The notes: a model not told the origin generated them from the sequence alone. A DNA stretch of 24,850 nt from Candidatus Falkowbacteria bacterium RIFCSPLOWO2_12_FULL_45_13 (GCA_001778055.1 MFFY01000020.1:1-24850), one strand, 5' to 3'; numbered from the stretch's first letter, positions 7,395-16,119 are shown. Numbers and translations: made by a program.

Positions 7395-8493
7395 AATAGG
7401 CTTTTATTATACGGCTTATCCGCCTGACCCAGGGCCGCGGTAAGCCGGCATAGCAAGGCAAAGTCAGACAAGTTCGGTCATACATATCTTCAGCATCTAA
7501 CTTCAAATTTTTATACCCGTGAGTACGGTAAAAAGGATGGGAATAAACCGCCGAGTAATGAAAATTAACGCCAATGCCGCGGTCTTTCAGATATTTTACC
7601 AATTTGTCACGGTCGCTTGGCGCGGCAGTTCTAACAACAAAAATATGCCAGCTTGAATAATTATTTATTAATTCTCGCGGTAAAATTATCTCTTTAATAT
7701 CGGCTAGTTCACTCTTATACCAGCCCGCCACTCGGCGCCTGGCTTGAATAAATTTGTCCAGTTTTTTCAATTGGCTGATCCCCAGAGCCGCCTGGATATC
7801 GGTTAAACGATAATTAAAACCTAATTCAACCATAACATTTTTACCGGACCGATCTTTATAAATGCCATGATTACGGAGCAAAATCATTTTTTTATAATAT
7901 TTTTTACTATTGGTCAAAATGGCCCCGCCCTCGCCCGTGGTAATGCTTTTAACCGGGTGAAAACTAAAAACCGCCATATCCGAGTAGCGGCCATTGCCGA
8001 TGTTATCTTTTTTGTAGCGCGCGCCCAAGGCGTGGCAGGCGTCTTCAATGATTGATAATTTGTACTTTTTTGCTAGGCGTCTGATTCTGGCCATTTCGCA
8101 GGGCTGACCAGCGAAATGCACCGGCACGATCGCCTTAGTTTTTTTATTGATCAGCTCCTCGATTTTATTTTCAGCTATATTATAGGTATCAAGCCTGATA
8201 TCACAAAAAATCGGCTTGGCGCCGACAGCGGCCAGCATATTGCTGGTAGCGGCGAAGGTGTTGGGCGTAGTAATTACTTCATCGCCCGGCCTGAGACCGG
8301 CCGCCAAAAAGGCTAGATGCAGCGCGGCCGTGCCGCTGGAGCAAACCAGGGCATATTTGGCGCCGATCGATTTAGCCAGTTCGCGTTCAAAAGCCGGGAC
8401 ATTCGGCCCCTGCGTCAGCCAGTCTGATTTTAAAACCTTGACCACGGCTTGAATGTCGCGGTTATCAATTGATTGACGGCCGTAAGGTATCAT
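7381..8493 (-). CDS. pseC: PseC-like UDP-4-amino-4,6-dideoxy-N-acetyl-beta-L-altrosamine transaminase
   Basis: A 370-residue DegT/DnrJ/EryC1 aminotransferase. It opens with MIPYGRQSI and SDWLTQGP, typical of PseC. The phosphate-binding SSGTAA is at 52-57, the cofactor aspartate lies in EDACHALGA (150-158), and the PLP lysine is Lys182 in FSFHPVKSITTGEGG, a signature I associate with PseC rather than other sugar aminotransferases. PseC transfers an amino group from glutamate to C4 of the 4-keto sugar made by PseB, the second step of pseudaminic acid synthesis. It starts 23 bases after pseB, and its end overlaps the radical SAM gene by 14 bases. No Shine-Dalgarno sequence precedes the ATG. Assignment is strong from motif and neighbour; the later Pse enzymes PseH, PseG and PseI are not in the window. 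Confidence 0.9.
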   Translation of the reverse strand: MIPYGRQSIDNRDIQAVVKVLKSDWLTQGPNVPAFERELAKSIGAKYALVCSSGTAALHLAFLAAGLRPGDEVITTPNTFAATSNMLAAVGAKPIFCDIRLDTYNIAENKIEELINKKTKAIVPVHFAGQPCEMARIRRLAKKYKLSIIEDACHALGARYKKDNIGNGRYSDMAVFSFHPVKSITTGEGGAILTNSKKYYKKMILLRNHGIYKDRSGKNVMVELGFNYRLTDIQAALGISQLKKLDKFIQARRRVAGWYKSELADIKEIILPRELINNYSSWHIFVVRTAAPSDRDKLVKYLKDRGIGVNFHYSAVYSHPFYRTHGYKNLKLDAEDMYDRTCLTLPCYAGLPRPWVRRISRIIKAYYEKA

Positions 8494-8516
8494 ATATAAT
8501 TTCTTAATTAATAACT

Positions 8517-9500
8517 TTACAATTTATTAATCATGGCCGACAGCCGTTCTTTTGTCAGCCAATCGGTATTGGTATCGCTGGCGTAGCAGAAACCGGCCGG
8601 CAGCCTTTTTCCTTGTTTTAAATATTCCCCATAGTTCTCGGGCGGAGATTGATAGCATTCGCTTAAAATAACGAAACAATCGGCCAGCTCCAGGGTATGG
8701 CGGGCTTCTTCGGCCGAAATCAGCACTTCGTGAATTTTTTCACCGGGCAGGGCGCCGATGGTCTGCCTTTTAACTCCCGGCTGAATGGCTTCAAATAAAT
8801 CAATTAATTTCATGCTGGGAATCTTGGGAATAAAAATCTCGCCTTTTTCCATGTTTTCCAGGGCAAACAGCACCAGCTTGAAGCTTTGCTCCAGGGAAAT
8901 CCAAAATCTGGTCATTTGCGCGTCGGTGATGGGTACGCAGGGTTCGCGAAAAAGTTTTTCCACCACGCTGCCCCGGCTGCCGATGACGTTGCCGTAACGG
9001 ACACAGCTGAATTTAGTTTTGTCGCCGGCATAGGAATTGCCGTTAATGAACAATTTTTCGGCGCAGAGCTTGGTAGAGCCGTAAAGGTTGGCCGGCTGGG
9101 CGGCTTTATCGGTAGAAATTAAGAGGACTTTTTCTACGCCCTGGTCAATGGCGGCGTCAATCACGTTTTGGCTGCCCAAGATGTTGGTCTCCACGGCTTC
9201 AAAAGGATTATATTCTATGGTGGGCACCTGCTTTAAGGCGGCGGCATGAACCACGATATCCACGCCGTAAAAAGCGCGATGCAAGCGGCGCAGGCTTCTG
9301 ACGTCGCCGATAAAAAAACGCAGCCGGCCGTCGTTGTTTAGCGCCGTTTGCATGCGCGATTGCTTAAGCTCGTCCCGGCTGAAAACTATGATTTTTTTAG
9401 CCGCCGAATTATGGAGCAGATAGCTGATAAAGCTCCAGCCGAAAGAACCGGTGCCGCCGGTGATCAAAATGGTTTTGTCTTTTAAAAAATCCGCGGTCAT
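8517..9500 (-). CDS. pseB: PseB, UDP-N-acetylglucosamine 4,6-dehydratase (inverting)
   Basis: A 327-residue short-chain dehydrogenase/reductase of the size and sequence type of PseB/FlaA1. The NAD(P)-binding loop GGTGSFG is at residues 15-21, SRDELKQ at 41-47, AALKQVP at 87-93, STDKAAQPANLYGSTK at 129-144 with catalytic Tyr140 and Lys144, and RYGNVIGSRGSV follows. PseB removes water from UDP-GlcNAc and inverts C5, giving the L-arabino 4-keto sugar that opens the pseudaminic branch. It lies directly upstream of pseC. Its intact Tyr separates it from the Met-containing dehydratase at 11048-12097, so the operon has one 4,6-dehydratase of each type. The leader holds a 43-base hairpin (9518-9560), and the start context is AAATTTATG without a Shine-Dalgarno sequence. 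Confidence 0.92.
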   Translation of the reverse strand: MTADFLKDKTILITGGTGSFGWSFISYLLHNSAAKKIIVFSRDELKQSRMQTALNNDGRLRFFIGDVRSLRRLHRAFYGVDIVVHAAALKQVPTIEYNPFEAVETNILGSQNVIDAAIDQGVEKVLLISTDKAAQPANLYGSTKLCAEKLFINGNSYAGDKTKFSCVRYGNVIGSRGSVVEKLFREPCVPITDAQMTRFWISLEQSFKLVLFALENMEKGEIFIPKIPSMKLIDLFEAIQPGVKRQTIGALPGEKIHEVLISAEEARHTLELADCFVILSECYQSPPENYGEYLKQGKRLPAGFCYASDTNTDWLTKERLSAMINKL

Positions 9501-9517
9501 AAATTTATAGATTATGG

Positions 9518-9560
9518 ATTGCGCTAATTAGCCAAAACTACGGCGATTAACTAGCGCAAT
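9518..9560. repeat. Hairpin in the pseB leader
   Basis: ATTGCGCTAATTAGCC (9518-9533) pairs imperfectly with GGCGATTAACTAGCGCAAT (9542-9560): eight outer pairs are perfect and the loop is about eight bases. It lies between the glycosyltransferase stop and the pseB start. No T-run follows on the minus strand, so it is not a standard terminator; it may affect RNA stability or pseB translation. Confidence 0.55.
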
Positions 9561-9582
9561 TCGGGTAGATTATGTTTATGGA

Positions 9583-11004
9583 TTATTTTTTTAATTCATC
9601 ATTAATCACCTTGACCAGGCTCGCGAAATATTCCTGCCGGCTTAATTTCATCTCCCCTTGATTCCCTTCTTCGCCATAGCCGCGGACGCTCGATAATTCA
9701 AAGTTTTTTAAAAAATTTATGGCGGATTGAGAATCCGGACTATAGCCGCCGGTAATTTTCTCTAAAGCCTGCCGGCAGGATTTAACGCCCTGGATCGGCC
9801 AGGCGCCAGGGCACATTCGGTACCAGGGGAAACCGAAGACCAAGGCCGATTTTCCCCGTAAAATCGCCTCCCAGCCGGCCGTGCCGGAAACCACGGCCAC
9901 GGCCTGGGATTTATTGATTAGATCAAAGCTATTACTTTTAACCGGGATGAGCTGAACGTTATTAAATCCGGCGATTTGCCGGTAATAGCCGGGATAGCGA
10001 TAATCCGTATAATTTAAACCGTAAGCCAGCCATTGGCCCGGGTGCTCTTTAACGTAGAGGAGCCAGCCGGCGGGCAAAGCGGCGGCCAGCACCCGGATCA
10101 TTAAAATCTGGGAAACAAAGATACCGCCGGTCGGGCTGGTGTTGGCTTCCGGCTGATAATGCAGCGGCGCGTAAATAAATTTTTTGGACAAATCCGGCTG
10201 GGGGTTATGAACACGGCGGTATTCTTTCTGAATATTATTTTTAAATATTTTTTTTAAATAAACGGCAGTTTTTTTCAAAACAGAAAAGTCGGTAAAACTC
10301 TTAAAAAATAGGATGGTCAGCAGAATTATTTTGTTTTTTAAATTGCCTTTGGCCAAATCTTTTTTAAAATATTCCGGTGTGGCGTCGTTATTATCGGGCG
10401 AATAGCGCTTTAAATAAAGCTGAATGTCCGGGCTTAAATCAGCGACCGAAAAGTTCACTCCCTGATTTTTCTCTATTTTTTCCTCCAGCCGCCGACTGCC
10501 CTGGCGGAAATCTTCGCACCAAACTGTCCGATTGGCCACTGAGGTCACGTCAAACATCAAAGTTTTAATGTTTAACAACCTGGCCAATTCATAAACCAAG
10601 TAGCTATGGATTGGATGAGGAAAGGCGGAAAAAAGCACCGCTGCCGGTTTGAATTTATTTAATACCCTGTACCAATAAGCTAATGAATTATAATAAAAAT
10701 TTTTGCGCTCATCCACGCTCATGCCTTGAAAATGCTTGTTCATCATGGTCATGATAGTGGATTCCGCGCCGGACATTTTATTAATCAGCTCTTCTTCCGG
10801 CGGATTAAAGCTCATCTCGGCCAGTTCAGGCGGAGGAATGCCGGCCCAGGCGTCAAAATGATCATGAGCGATTACCCCGGGAAACCCGCTATCATTTTTT
10901 TTCAGTCCAGTCCAATAAACTACTTCATGTCCGGCCTGTTTTAAGCCGGTAAATAAATATGTCGCTGTCTCTTTATCGCTCGGCCAAATTAAGAATAGGC
11001 GCAT
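9583..11004 (-). CDS. Capsule_synth-type (KpsC/KpsS-like) glycosyltransferase
   Basis: A 473-residue GT-B-like protein of the capsule polysaccharide biosynthesis family that includes the KpsC/KpsS beta-Kdo transferases. Its N-terminal domain starts MRLFLIWPSD and contains AVLFSAFPHPIHSYLVYELA (about 122-141). The C-terminal donor half has FIYAPLHYQPEAN (277-289), LLYVKEHPGQW (315-325) and VSGTAGWEAILRGKSALVFG (about 372-391), the same ordered motifs as the plus-strand protein at 22133-23725. Kdo is a CMP-activated ulosonic acid, so a CMP-nonulosonic acid donor is a reasonable guess here. The gene sits between the legionaminic-type dehydratase (43 bases) and pseB (82 bases). No membrane segment is evident. 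Family assignment is good; donor and acceptor are inferred. Confidence 0.75.
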   Translation of the reverse strand: MRLFLIWPSDKETATYLFTGLKQAGHEVVYWTGLKKNDSGFPGVIAHDHFDAWAGIPPPELAEMSFNPPEEELINKMSGAESTIMTMMNKHFQGMSVDERKNFYYNSLAYWYRVLNKFKPAAVLFSAFPHPIHSYLVYELARLLNIKTLMFDVTSVANRTVWCEDFRQGSRRLEEKIEKNQGVNFSVADLSPDIQLYLKRYSPDNNDATPEYFKKDLAKGNLKNKIILLTILFFKSFTDFSVLKKTAVYLKKIFKNNIQKEYRRVHNPQPDLSKKFIYAPLHYQPEANTSPTGGIFVSQILMIRVLAAALPAGWLLYVKEHPGQWLAYGLNYTDYRYPGYYRQIAGFNNVQLIPVKSNSFDLINKSQAVAVVSGTAGWEAILRGKSALVFGFPWYRMCPGAWPIQGVKSCRQALEKITGGYSPDSQSAINFLKNFELSSVRGYGEEGNQGEMKLSRQEYFASLVKVINDELKK

Positions 11005-11047
11005 ATGATATAATTTTATGGTTTGTTGTTTTTAAACATGCCGATCC

Positions 11048-12097
11048 CTAATGTAAAGTAAAATTAAGGTCGCCGTTTGACAGCAATAATTTTTTTATCG
11101 CGGCCAGCGGCATTTTTTTAACAAGCTTTGACGAATAATCGCGGACTTTGGCCCGCCTGGCCCCGGGGTAAGAATTATCATCGGAAAATTTATATCCCGA
11201 ACCGGGTTCCAATAAATTCGGCATCACAATAAACATATCGTCTAATTCCAGGGCGCCGGCCGCTTCTTCGGCTGTCAATAATTTTTCATCCATCCGTTCG
11301 CCGTCGGATTTGCCGATAATTTTTATCGGTACTTTAAGTTTCACCTTATTTTTTTCCTGTGCCGCCAACACCGTGGCCTGCGCCAAGTCTTTAATGGTAA
11401 CCACCGGCATCTTAAGCACAAAAATTTCTCGATTTTTCATTAACTCGGCCGATTTAAAAACCAGCTGAACCGCTTCGTGAATGGACATAATAAATCTAGT
11501 CATTTTAGGATCGGTGACGGTAAGCGGCAAGCCGCATTTTATTTGATTGACAAACAGCGGCACCACCGAGCCGCGGGAAGCCAGGACGTTGCCGAAGCGG
11601 ACACAGCAGAATTTAGTTCTTTTTTCGCCTTTATAAAGAAAGCTGGCTAAAATCAATTTTTCCGCCAGCAGCTTGGTACAGCCCATGACATTGGTTGGGT
11701 CGGTAGCCTTGTCCGTGGAAATCATGATGACCTTATCAACCTGATTGGCGTAAGCGCAGTCAATCACGTTTTGCGTGCCCTGCACATTGGTTTTAACCGC
11801 TTCAAAAGGATTTCTTTCGCAGGCCAAAACGTGTTTCAAAGCGGCGGCGTGGAAAACGACATCAATATTCTCCATGGCTAAATTTAAACGTTCCTTGTCG
11901 CGCACGTCGCCGATTAAAAAATTTATCGGCTGGCCTTGGCCGATGGCGTGCATCAATTCAAATTGTTTGGTTTCGTCGCGGCTAAAAACGCGAACTTGCC
12001 GCGGCTCCGTTTTCAACAAGGCCTTAACGATCGCCGCACCGATTGAACCGGTGCCGCCGGTCACTAAAATTCTTCTGTTTTTAAATTCATTGGCCAT
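11048..12097 (-). CDS. UDP-GlcNAc 4,6-dehydratase, SMK-type (LegB/CapD-like)
   Basis: A 349-residue polysaccharide biosynthesis SDR. The GGTGSIG loop is at residues 14-20, FSRDETKQ at 38-45, AALKHV at 85-90, and STDKATDPTNVMGCTK at 127-142. Met138 replaces the usual catalytic Tyr in YxxxK, which is the known Ser-Met-Lys arrangement of the WbpM/FlaA1/CapD group rather than a defect. It lacks the N-terminal membrane domain of WbpM and so is a soluble short form. It follows the DegT aminotransferase by 15 bases, and together they would make UDP-4-amino-4,6-dideoxy-GlcNAc for legionaminic acid or bacillosamine. The start context is AAATTTATG. The family and motif are certain; use of a UDP rather than GDP substrate is inferred. 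Confidence 0.85.
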   Translation of the reverse strand: MANEFKNRRILVTGGTGSIGAAIVKALLKTEPRQVRVFSRDETKQFELMHAIGQGQPINFLIGDVRDKERLNLAMENIDVVFHAAALKHVLACERNPFEAVKTNVQGTQNVIDCAYANQVDKVIMISTDKATDPTNVMGCTKLLAEKLILASFLYKGEKRTKFCCVRFGNVLASRGSVVPLFVNQIKCGLPLTVTDPKMTRFIMSIHEAVQLVFKSAELMKNREIFVLKMPVVTIKDLAQATVLAAQEKNKVKLKVPIKIIGKSDGERMDEKLLTAEEAAGALELDDMFIVMPNLLEPGSGYKFSDDNSYPGARRAKVRDYSSKLVKKMPLAAIKKLLLSNGDLNFTLH

Positions 12098-12112
12098 AAA
12101 TTTATAAAATAT

Positions 12113-13264
12113 TTATCCAGCGTCATTTAAATTATTAATCTCCGCTATTAATTTATGAATTATATATTCGCAATCCCGCCTTGTCAAACCCAGATAAATC
12201 GGCAAAGCTAAGCTATGGCCGCTAACATTTTCGCTGACCGGAAAATCGCCTTTTTTATAACCGAAAAGTTTTTTATAAAAATCAAATAAATGAATTGAAG
12301 GCAAATACTGCTTACTGCTGACGCCGGCCTTTTTTAGATTGGCAATCAATAAGTCGCGATCTATTTTTTTATTTTTTATCTTAATGACATAAAGAAACCA
12401 GCTGTGGGTGTTAACGGCAGCCGTCATGGGGGACTGGACTATATCATCATAAGGTTTTAAAATTTCATTATACCAAGCGGCGATTTGCCTGCGCTTTCTA
12501 ATCATAAAATCTAATTTTTCCAACTGGCTGATACCTAAAGCGGCACTCATTTCGTCCAACCGGTAATTATAACCCAAAGATTTATGGTTAAGCCATTGAT
12601 CGTTTTTCGCCCGGCCTTGGTTTTTTAAACTGTTGCAAATTTCATAAATTTTTTTACTGTTGGTAACTATCATACCGCCTTCGCCCGTGGTCATCTGCTT
12701 ATTGGGATAAAAAGCGAACACCCCGGCCTGGCCGAAAGTCCCGGCCAGCTTGCCTTTATAAGCGGCGCCGATTGATTCGCAAGCGTCTTCAATGATAAGT
12801 AATTTATATTTGCTGGCCAGCCGCTGGATGGCTCCCATATCGCAACATTGGCCAAAAATATGAACCACTAAAATTGCTTTGAGTTTTTTCCGCCGGTCGG
12901 CGGGCAGGCTGGTTATTTTTTCTTTTATTTTTGCCGGATCCAAGTTGTAGGTCAAAGGATTGATGTCTACAAATACCGGTTTGGCGCCAACACATAAGAT
13001 GCTGTTGGCCGAAGCCACAAAAGAAAAAGGCGTGGTGATAATTTCATCGCCGGCGCCAATGCCGACCGCCAGCATAGAGAGATGCAAGCCGGCCGTGCCG
13101 CTTGATACCGCGCAGGCGTATTTAACGCCCAATTTTTTAGCGAATTTTTTTTCAAACTCGCTTAATTTAGGCCCCAGACTTAAATAATTGGTATTTAACA
13201 CCTCCAGCACGCTTGCTTTATCTTTGGCCGTGATATACGGCTTGGCCAAGGGATAGAATTTCAT
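12113..13264 (-). CDS. DegT/DnrJ/EryC1 sugar aminotransferase (LegC-position)
   Basis: A 383-residue PLP sugar aminotransferase starting MKFYPLAKPYITAKD. SSGTAG is near 54-59, the cofactor aspartate lies in EDACESIGA (159-167), and the PLP lysine is Lys189 in FAFYPNKQMTTGEGG. I choose the ATG at 13264. The reading frame does extend upstream to an ATG at 13321, but the extra 19 codons are translated from palindromic repeat R2 and have no family counterpart. The enzyme would aminate C4 of the keto sugar made by the downstream SMK dehydratase, giving a UDP-4-amino-6-deoxy sugar that the nearby hexapeptide protein could acetylate. Its N-terminus differs from that of Campylobacter LegC, so this is a functional analogue by context. 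The downstream dehydratase gene starts 15 bases after its stop. Confidence 0.85.
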   Translation of the reverse strand: MKFYPLAKPYITAKDKASVLEVLNTNYLSLGPKLSEFEKKFAKKLGVKYACAVSSGTAGLHLSMLAVGIGAGDEIITTPFSFVASANSILCVGAKPVFVDINPLTYNLDPAKIKEKITSLPADRRKKLKAILVVHIFGQCCDMGAIQRLASKYKLLIIEDACESIGAAYKGKLAGTFGQAGVFAFYPNKQMTTGEGGMIVTNSKKIYEICNSLKNQGRAKNDQWLNHKSLGYNYRLDEMSAALGISQLEKLDFMIRKRRQIAAWYNEILKPYDDIVQSPMTAAVNTHSWFLYVIKIKNKKIDRDLLIANLKKAGVSSKQYLPSIHLFDFYKKLFGYKKGDFPVSENVSGHSLALPIYLGLTRRDCEYIIHKLIAEINNLNDAG

Positions 13265-13275
13265 ATTGATTATTT

Positions 13276-13319
13276 TAGAACTTACGCAGTTAACTCGACG
13301 GAGGTTTTTCAAACGAGTC
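13276..13319. repeat. Short palindromic repeat, copy R2 (~44 bp, inverted orientation)
   Basis: It starts TAGAACTTACGC and has the core GACGGAGGTTTTTCAAA on the plus strand, the opposite orientation to R1 and R3. The right tip is degraded (ACGAGTCATATT in place of a GCGTAAGTCCT-like end). It lies just upstream of the DegT aminotransferase and adds an in-frame ATG with 19 extra codons to that frame. Confidence 0.7.
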
Positions 13320-13334
13320 ATATTTATTAATCAT

Positions 13335-13733
13335 TTACATCAACCGGCGCATCACTTTAGCCGGCACGCCGCAGGCGACAACATTAGACGGAATATTCTT
13401 GTTGACAAAACTAAAAGCACCCACAATGGAATTTTCACCCACGGTAACACCCGGCATTATTACGCTATGGGAACCGATTTTGCAGTTCTTCTTCAAGACC
13501 ACTTTCCCCTCTTTATTATCAATGGTGGAAACGGAATAAATAGAACAGTGCGATCCGATCTGAACTTGGTCTTCAATCACCACGCCGTTCTTGGCGTTGA
13601 TGTAAGTAAAGGCGCCGATGTCCGTATTTTTGCCCAATTTTAAATTTTTAACCCGGCTAACCAGCCAATGCCATTTAGTCAAACGGCCATCGGTTATTTT
13701 CGGCGCGCGCCAATTTTTAAATCTTGAAATCAT
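13335..13733 (-). CDS. Hexapeptide-repeat (LbH) acetyltransferase
   Basis: A 132-residue left-handed beta-helix acyltransferase. Hexapeptide turns are visible from about residue 32 onward (LGKNTDIGAFTYINAK, VVIEDQVQIGSHCSIYS, VVLKKNCKIGSHSVIMPG, VTVGENSIVGAFSFV) and the protein ends with IPSNVVACGVPAKVMR, the usual closing segment. It is shorter than PglD or NeuD (about 200 residues) and lacks their N-terminal nucleotide-sugar domain. The likely job is acetyl-CoA-dependent N-acetylation of the 4-amino group in the legionaminic branch (LegH position), although O-acetylation of the final sugar is also possible. It begins 5 bases after neuC, so it is tightly coupled to it. It appears complete, since the beta-helix has both ends. 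Confidence 0.75.
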   Translation of the reverse strand: MISRFKNWRAPKITDGRLTKWHWLVSRVKNLKLGKNTDIGAFTYINAKNGVVIEDQVQIGSHCSIYSVSTIDNKEGKVVLKKNCKIGSHSVIMPGVTVGENSIVGAFSFVNKNIPSNVVACGVPAKVMRRLM

Positions 13734-13738
13734 ATGGT

Positions 13739-14893
13739 TTAATAAGTTATTTGTTTTTTTAATAATTTTTCGCTGTTTTCCAACCGTTCTAAAACTTTGA
13801 CGATTCTTAGTCCGGCCCGGCCGTCGCCCCAGGGATTGGTTGTCTTTTTTAATTTCCGTAAATACTCCCGGTCATATAATGATTTTTCAATCGCCCGGAC
13901 GATGGTTTTTCTGTTATAGTTGGCGTCAATCACGTTAGCGCCGCGCTGCCGCCCCGTCTGGCGCTGGCCCACATTCACCACCGGCACTTTAAAAGCGGCT
14001 GATTCAATCATGGCGGCGCTGGAATTGCCGACCCAAACCGCCGCTTGCCTAGCCAGGGCTAAAAATTGCCGGTGCGGCAGGCTGGAGAAAATATGAAAAT
14101 GCTGATTATTTTTTTCTCGGTTGATTTGCTTTATCATTTTTCTGCCGCCGGGGTCGGCATGAGGATAAATTACCGCCACCTCCAAACCGAAACTTTTTAC
14201 CGCCGCCAAGCTTGCTTTTATCTGCCGGTCGGCCCGTTGCCATTCTTCCGGCAACGGATGCAGGGTTAATAAAATAACTTTTTTCTCTGGCTTTAAGCCC
14301 AGTTGCTGAAACAGCTCCGGCCGATCAGACAATTTTTCCTTTAAAATAACATCCATGGCCGGCGCGCCAACCACTTTAACGCGCCGCGGTTCTTCGCCCA
14401 TCTTTATAATTCTTTGGGCCGATTCCGGCGTGGCTGGAAAATGAAGCGACGACAGCTTAGTAATGGCGTGGCGCGCCAGTTCATCAACGGTAAAGGTCTT
14501 TTCTCCGCCGTGAATATGGCCGGTAGGAATACCCAAATACAAACAAGCCGTAGCCACGCAGAGCATCTCCGCTCTATCGCCCAAGGTCAGCATAAAATCA
14601 GGCTGGTCTTCTTTTAAAGCCGCGGTTAATTTAGGCAAAAATTCAGCCGCGAATCCCGCCATCCCCGCCCGATCGTCTTGTTTAAAGGTGGCTTCAATCC
14701 TGCTGACATCGGCGAATTCCCGCTGCACTTGTTTGATAGTCGCGCCAAACTCGGTTAAAAGATGCTCGCCGGTAGCGTAAAGCTTAAGCCTTAATTTTTT
14801 GCTACACTTAATGGCTTTGAGAACCGGCGTCATTAAACCGAAATCCGCCCGGCTGCCGGTGACGTAAGCGATTTTTTTTATTTTATTTAACAT
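13739..14893 (-). CDS. neuC: NeuC/LegG-type UDP-sugar 2-epimerase (hydrolysing)
   Basis: A 384-residue GT-B-fold epimerase. GSRADFGLM lies at residues 13-21, GDRAEML at 105-111, HIHGGE at 126-131, VIYPHADPGG at 241-250 and GNSSAAMIES at 289-298, all hallmarks of the hydrolysing UDP-GlcNAc 2-epimerase family. NeuC makes ManNAc from UDP-GlcNAc; LegG makes 2,4-diacetamido-2,4,6-trideoxy-mannose from UDP-N,N'-diacetylbacillosamine. The 4,6-dehydratase, aminotransferase and acetyltransferase next to it favour the LegG substrate. The 113-base leader carries one copy of a 40-base repeat also found at 19851-19890. The last residues before the stop are KKQITY. Family assignment is very strong. Confidence 0.9.
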   Translation of the reverse strand: MLNKIKKIAYVTGSRADFGLMTPVLKAIKCSKKLRLKLYATGEHLLTEFGATIKQVQREFADVSRIEATFKQDDRAGMAGFAAEFLPKLTAALKEDQPDFMLTLGDRAEMLCVATACLYLGIPTGHIHGGEKTFTVDELARHAITKLSSLHFPATPESAQRIIKMGEEPRRVKVVGAPAMDVILKEKLSDRPELFQQLGLKPEKKVILLTLHPLPEEWQRADRQIKASLAAVKSFGLEVAVIYPHADPGGRKMIKQINREKNNQHFHIFSSLPHRQFLALARQAAVWVGNSSAAMIESAAFKVPVVNVGQRQTGRQRGANVIDANYNRKTIVRAIEKSLYDREYLRKLKKTTNPWGDGRAGLRIVKVLERLENSEKLLKKQITY

Positions 14894-14929
14894 ATTGTTT
14901 GTGCCCGCAAATAATTTTAAGAAAAAATA

Positions 14930-14970
14930 CTAGAAATTAGTCCTAAGTGAAAAACAAACATTTTCTCCAG
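14930..14970. repeat. 40-base repeated motif, copy E1
   Basis: It matches 19851-19890 at about 33 of 40 positions, with the core ATTAGTCCTAAGTGAAAAAC here and ATTAGTCTTAAGCGAGAAAT there. Both lie in the leader of a minus-strand gene (neuC and the methyltransferase) in the same orientation. This copy has GAAAAT where the other has a TATAAT box on the minus strand, so it may be a decayed promoter or just a repeat. Confidence 0.5.
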
Positions 14971-15006
14971 GCAACCGAAATCACGGATTCAGCCATTACA
15001 AAAATA

Positions 15007-16119
15007 TTAATCCAAATCGCTCAATTTAATCAACTGATCTTTTTTAAGATTCTTTTTAGCTATTTTGCCTAAAATTTTATTGAAAAATTTTGGCTCTAGA
15101 CCGGTGCCTGGCCTTTTTATGGCCAAAAGCCGGCCATCGATTTTCTCTCCCCTGTTTATATCTCTGGCCGCTACCAGGCTTTTCCGGACCAGTTTGGCAA
15201 TTTTTAATTCGCTTGAAGTGGGCATTTTAGCCGCCGAACCCAGAGCTTGCGGGATTTTAAATTCTTTTATTAAATTTTCAGGACATTCGTCCCCGGCTAA
15301 TCTTTTTTCAATCAATCTTATTCGCCTGACTAATTCTTTTAACTCCGCCGGCTCAAGCGACGCCCGATGGTCAGGCCCGGACATATTGTTATCCAATGTA
15401 AAATGTTTTTCTATCAGACAGGCGCCTAAAACAACCGCCATCAACGCTACTTCTACGCCCTCGGTATGGTCGGAATAACCGACCAGAGCCGACAGTTTTT
15501 GCTTCATGGTTGACATGGCGCGCAGATTAACTTCCTCCAAAGGGCAGGGGTAGCCTGTAGTACAATGCAAGATAATTATTTTATCATTACCAGCCTCTTT
15601 TATGATACTAATCGCCGCTTCTGCTTCAGCCAAGCTGGCCATGCCGGTACTAATGATCATCGGCCGGCCCAGCCTGGCCGCGTACTCCAGCAGCGGTAAA
15701 TTGGTTAAATCACCGGAGCCGAATTTATATGCCGGCACCCCCAGGCTCTCCAACCGGTCAACCGCCTTAAAACCGCCATGAGCGGTCGATAAGAAGATTA
15801 TGCCTTTATCCCGGCAATGTTTAACCAAGGGCTTATAAAATACATCCGACAACTCCAATTTTTTGAGCATCTCAAGCTGGCTCTCATCTTTGCCCAAATT
15901 CCTTTTTTGATACTCGGCCATGGCGCAGTCCCTAACCACCACCTCTTCAGCTCTGAAAGTCTGAAATTTGACCGCGTCAGCTCCGGCCGCGGCCGCGGCG
16001 TCAATTAATTTTAAGGCCGTCTCCAGATCGCCGTTATGGTTAACCCCGGCTTCAGCGATAATAAATACCGGCTGATTTTCGCCCACAAACTTATCGACTA
16101 TTTTAATTTTTTTTACCAT
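15007..16119 (-). CDS. neuB: NeuB-family nonulosonic acid synthase (legionaminate/sialate type)
   Basis: A 370-residue synthase with a TIM-barrel domain (about 1-290) and a C-terminal SAF/antifreeze-like domain (about 305-370). Conserved stretches include EAGVNHNGD (23-31), KFQTF (51-55), FLSTAHGG, FGSGDLTN, HCTTGYPCP, YSDHTEG and EKHFTLDNNMSGPDHRAS. NeuB condenses phosphoenolpyruvate with ManNAc or, as LegI, with 2,4-diacetamido-2,4,6-trideoxy-mannose. The neighbours favour legionaminic acid. This is the only such synthase in the window. It is one of few genes with a recognisable Shine-Dalgarno sequence, AAAGGA, eight bases before the ATG. It starts 15 bases after the Gfo/Idh gene. The family is certain and the product probable. 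Confidence 0.93.
   Translation of the reverse strand: MVKKIKIVDKFVGENQPVFIIAEAGVNHNGDLETALKLIDAAAAAGADAVKFQTFRAEEVVVRDCAMAEYQKRNLGKDESQLEMLKKLELSDVFYKPLVKHCRDKGIIFLSTAHGGFKAVDRLESLGVPAYKFGSGDLTNLPLLEYAARLGRPMIISTGMASLAEAEAAISIIKEAGNDKIIILHCTTGYPCPLEEVNLRAMSTMKQKLSALVGYSDHTEGVEVALMAVVLGACLIEKHFTLDNNMSGPDHRASLEPAELKELVRRIRLIEKRLAGDECPENLIKEFKIPQALGSAAKMPTSSELKIAKLVRKSLVAARDINRGEKIDGRLLAIKRPGTGLEPKFFNKILGKIAKKNLKKDQLIKLSDLD

Noticed and set aside
11684..11698. SMK dehydratase judged defective because Met replaces the catalytic Tyr
   Set aside because: Met in this place is the known Ser-Met-Lys pattern of the WbpM/CapD group, so it is not evidence of inactivation.
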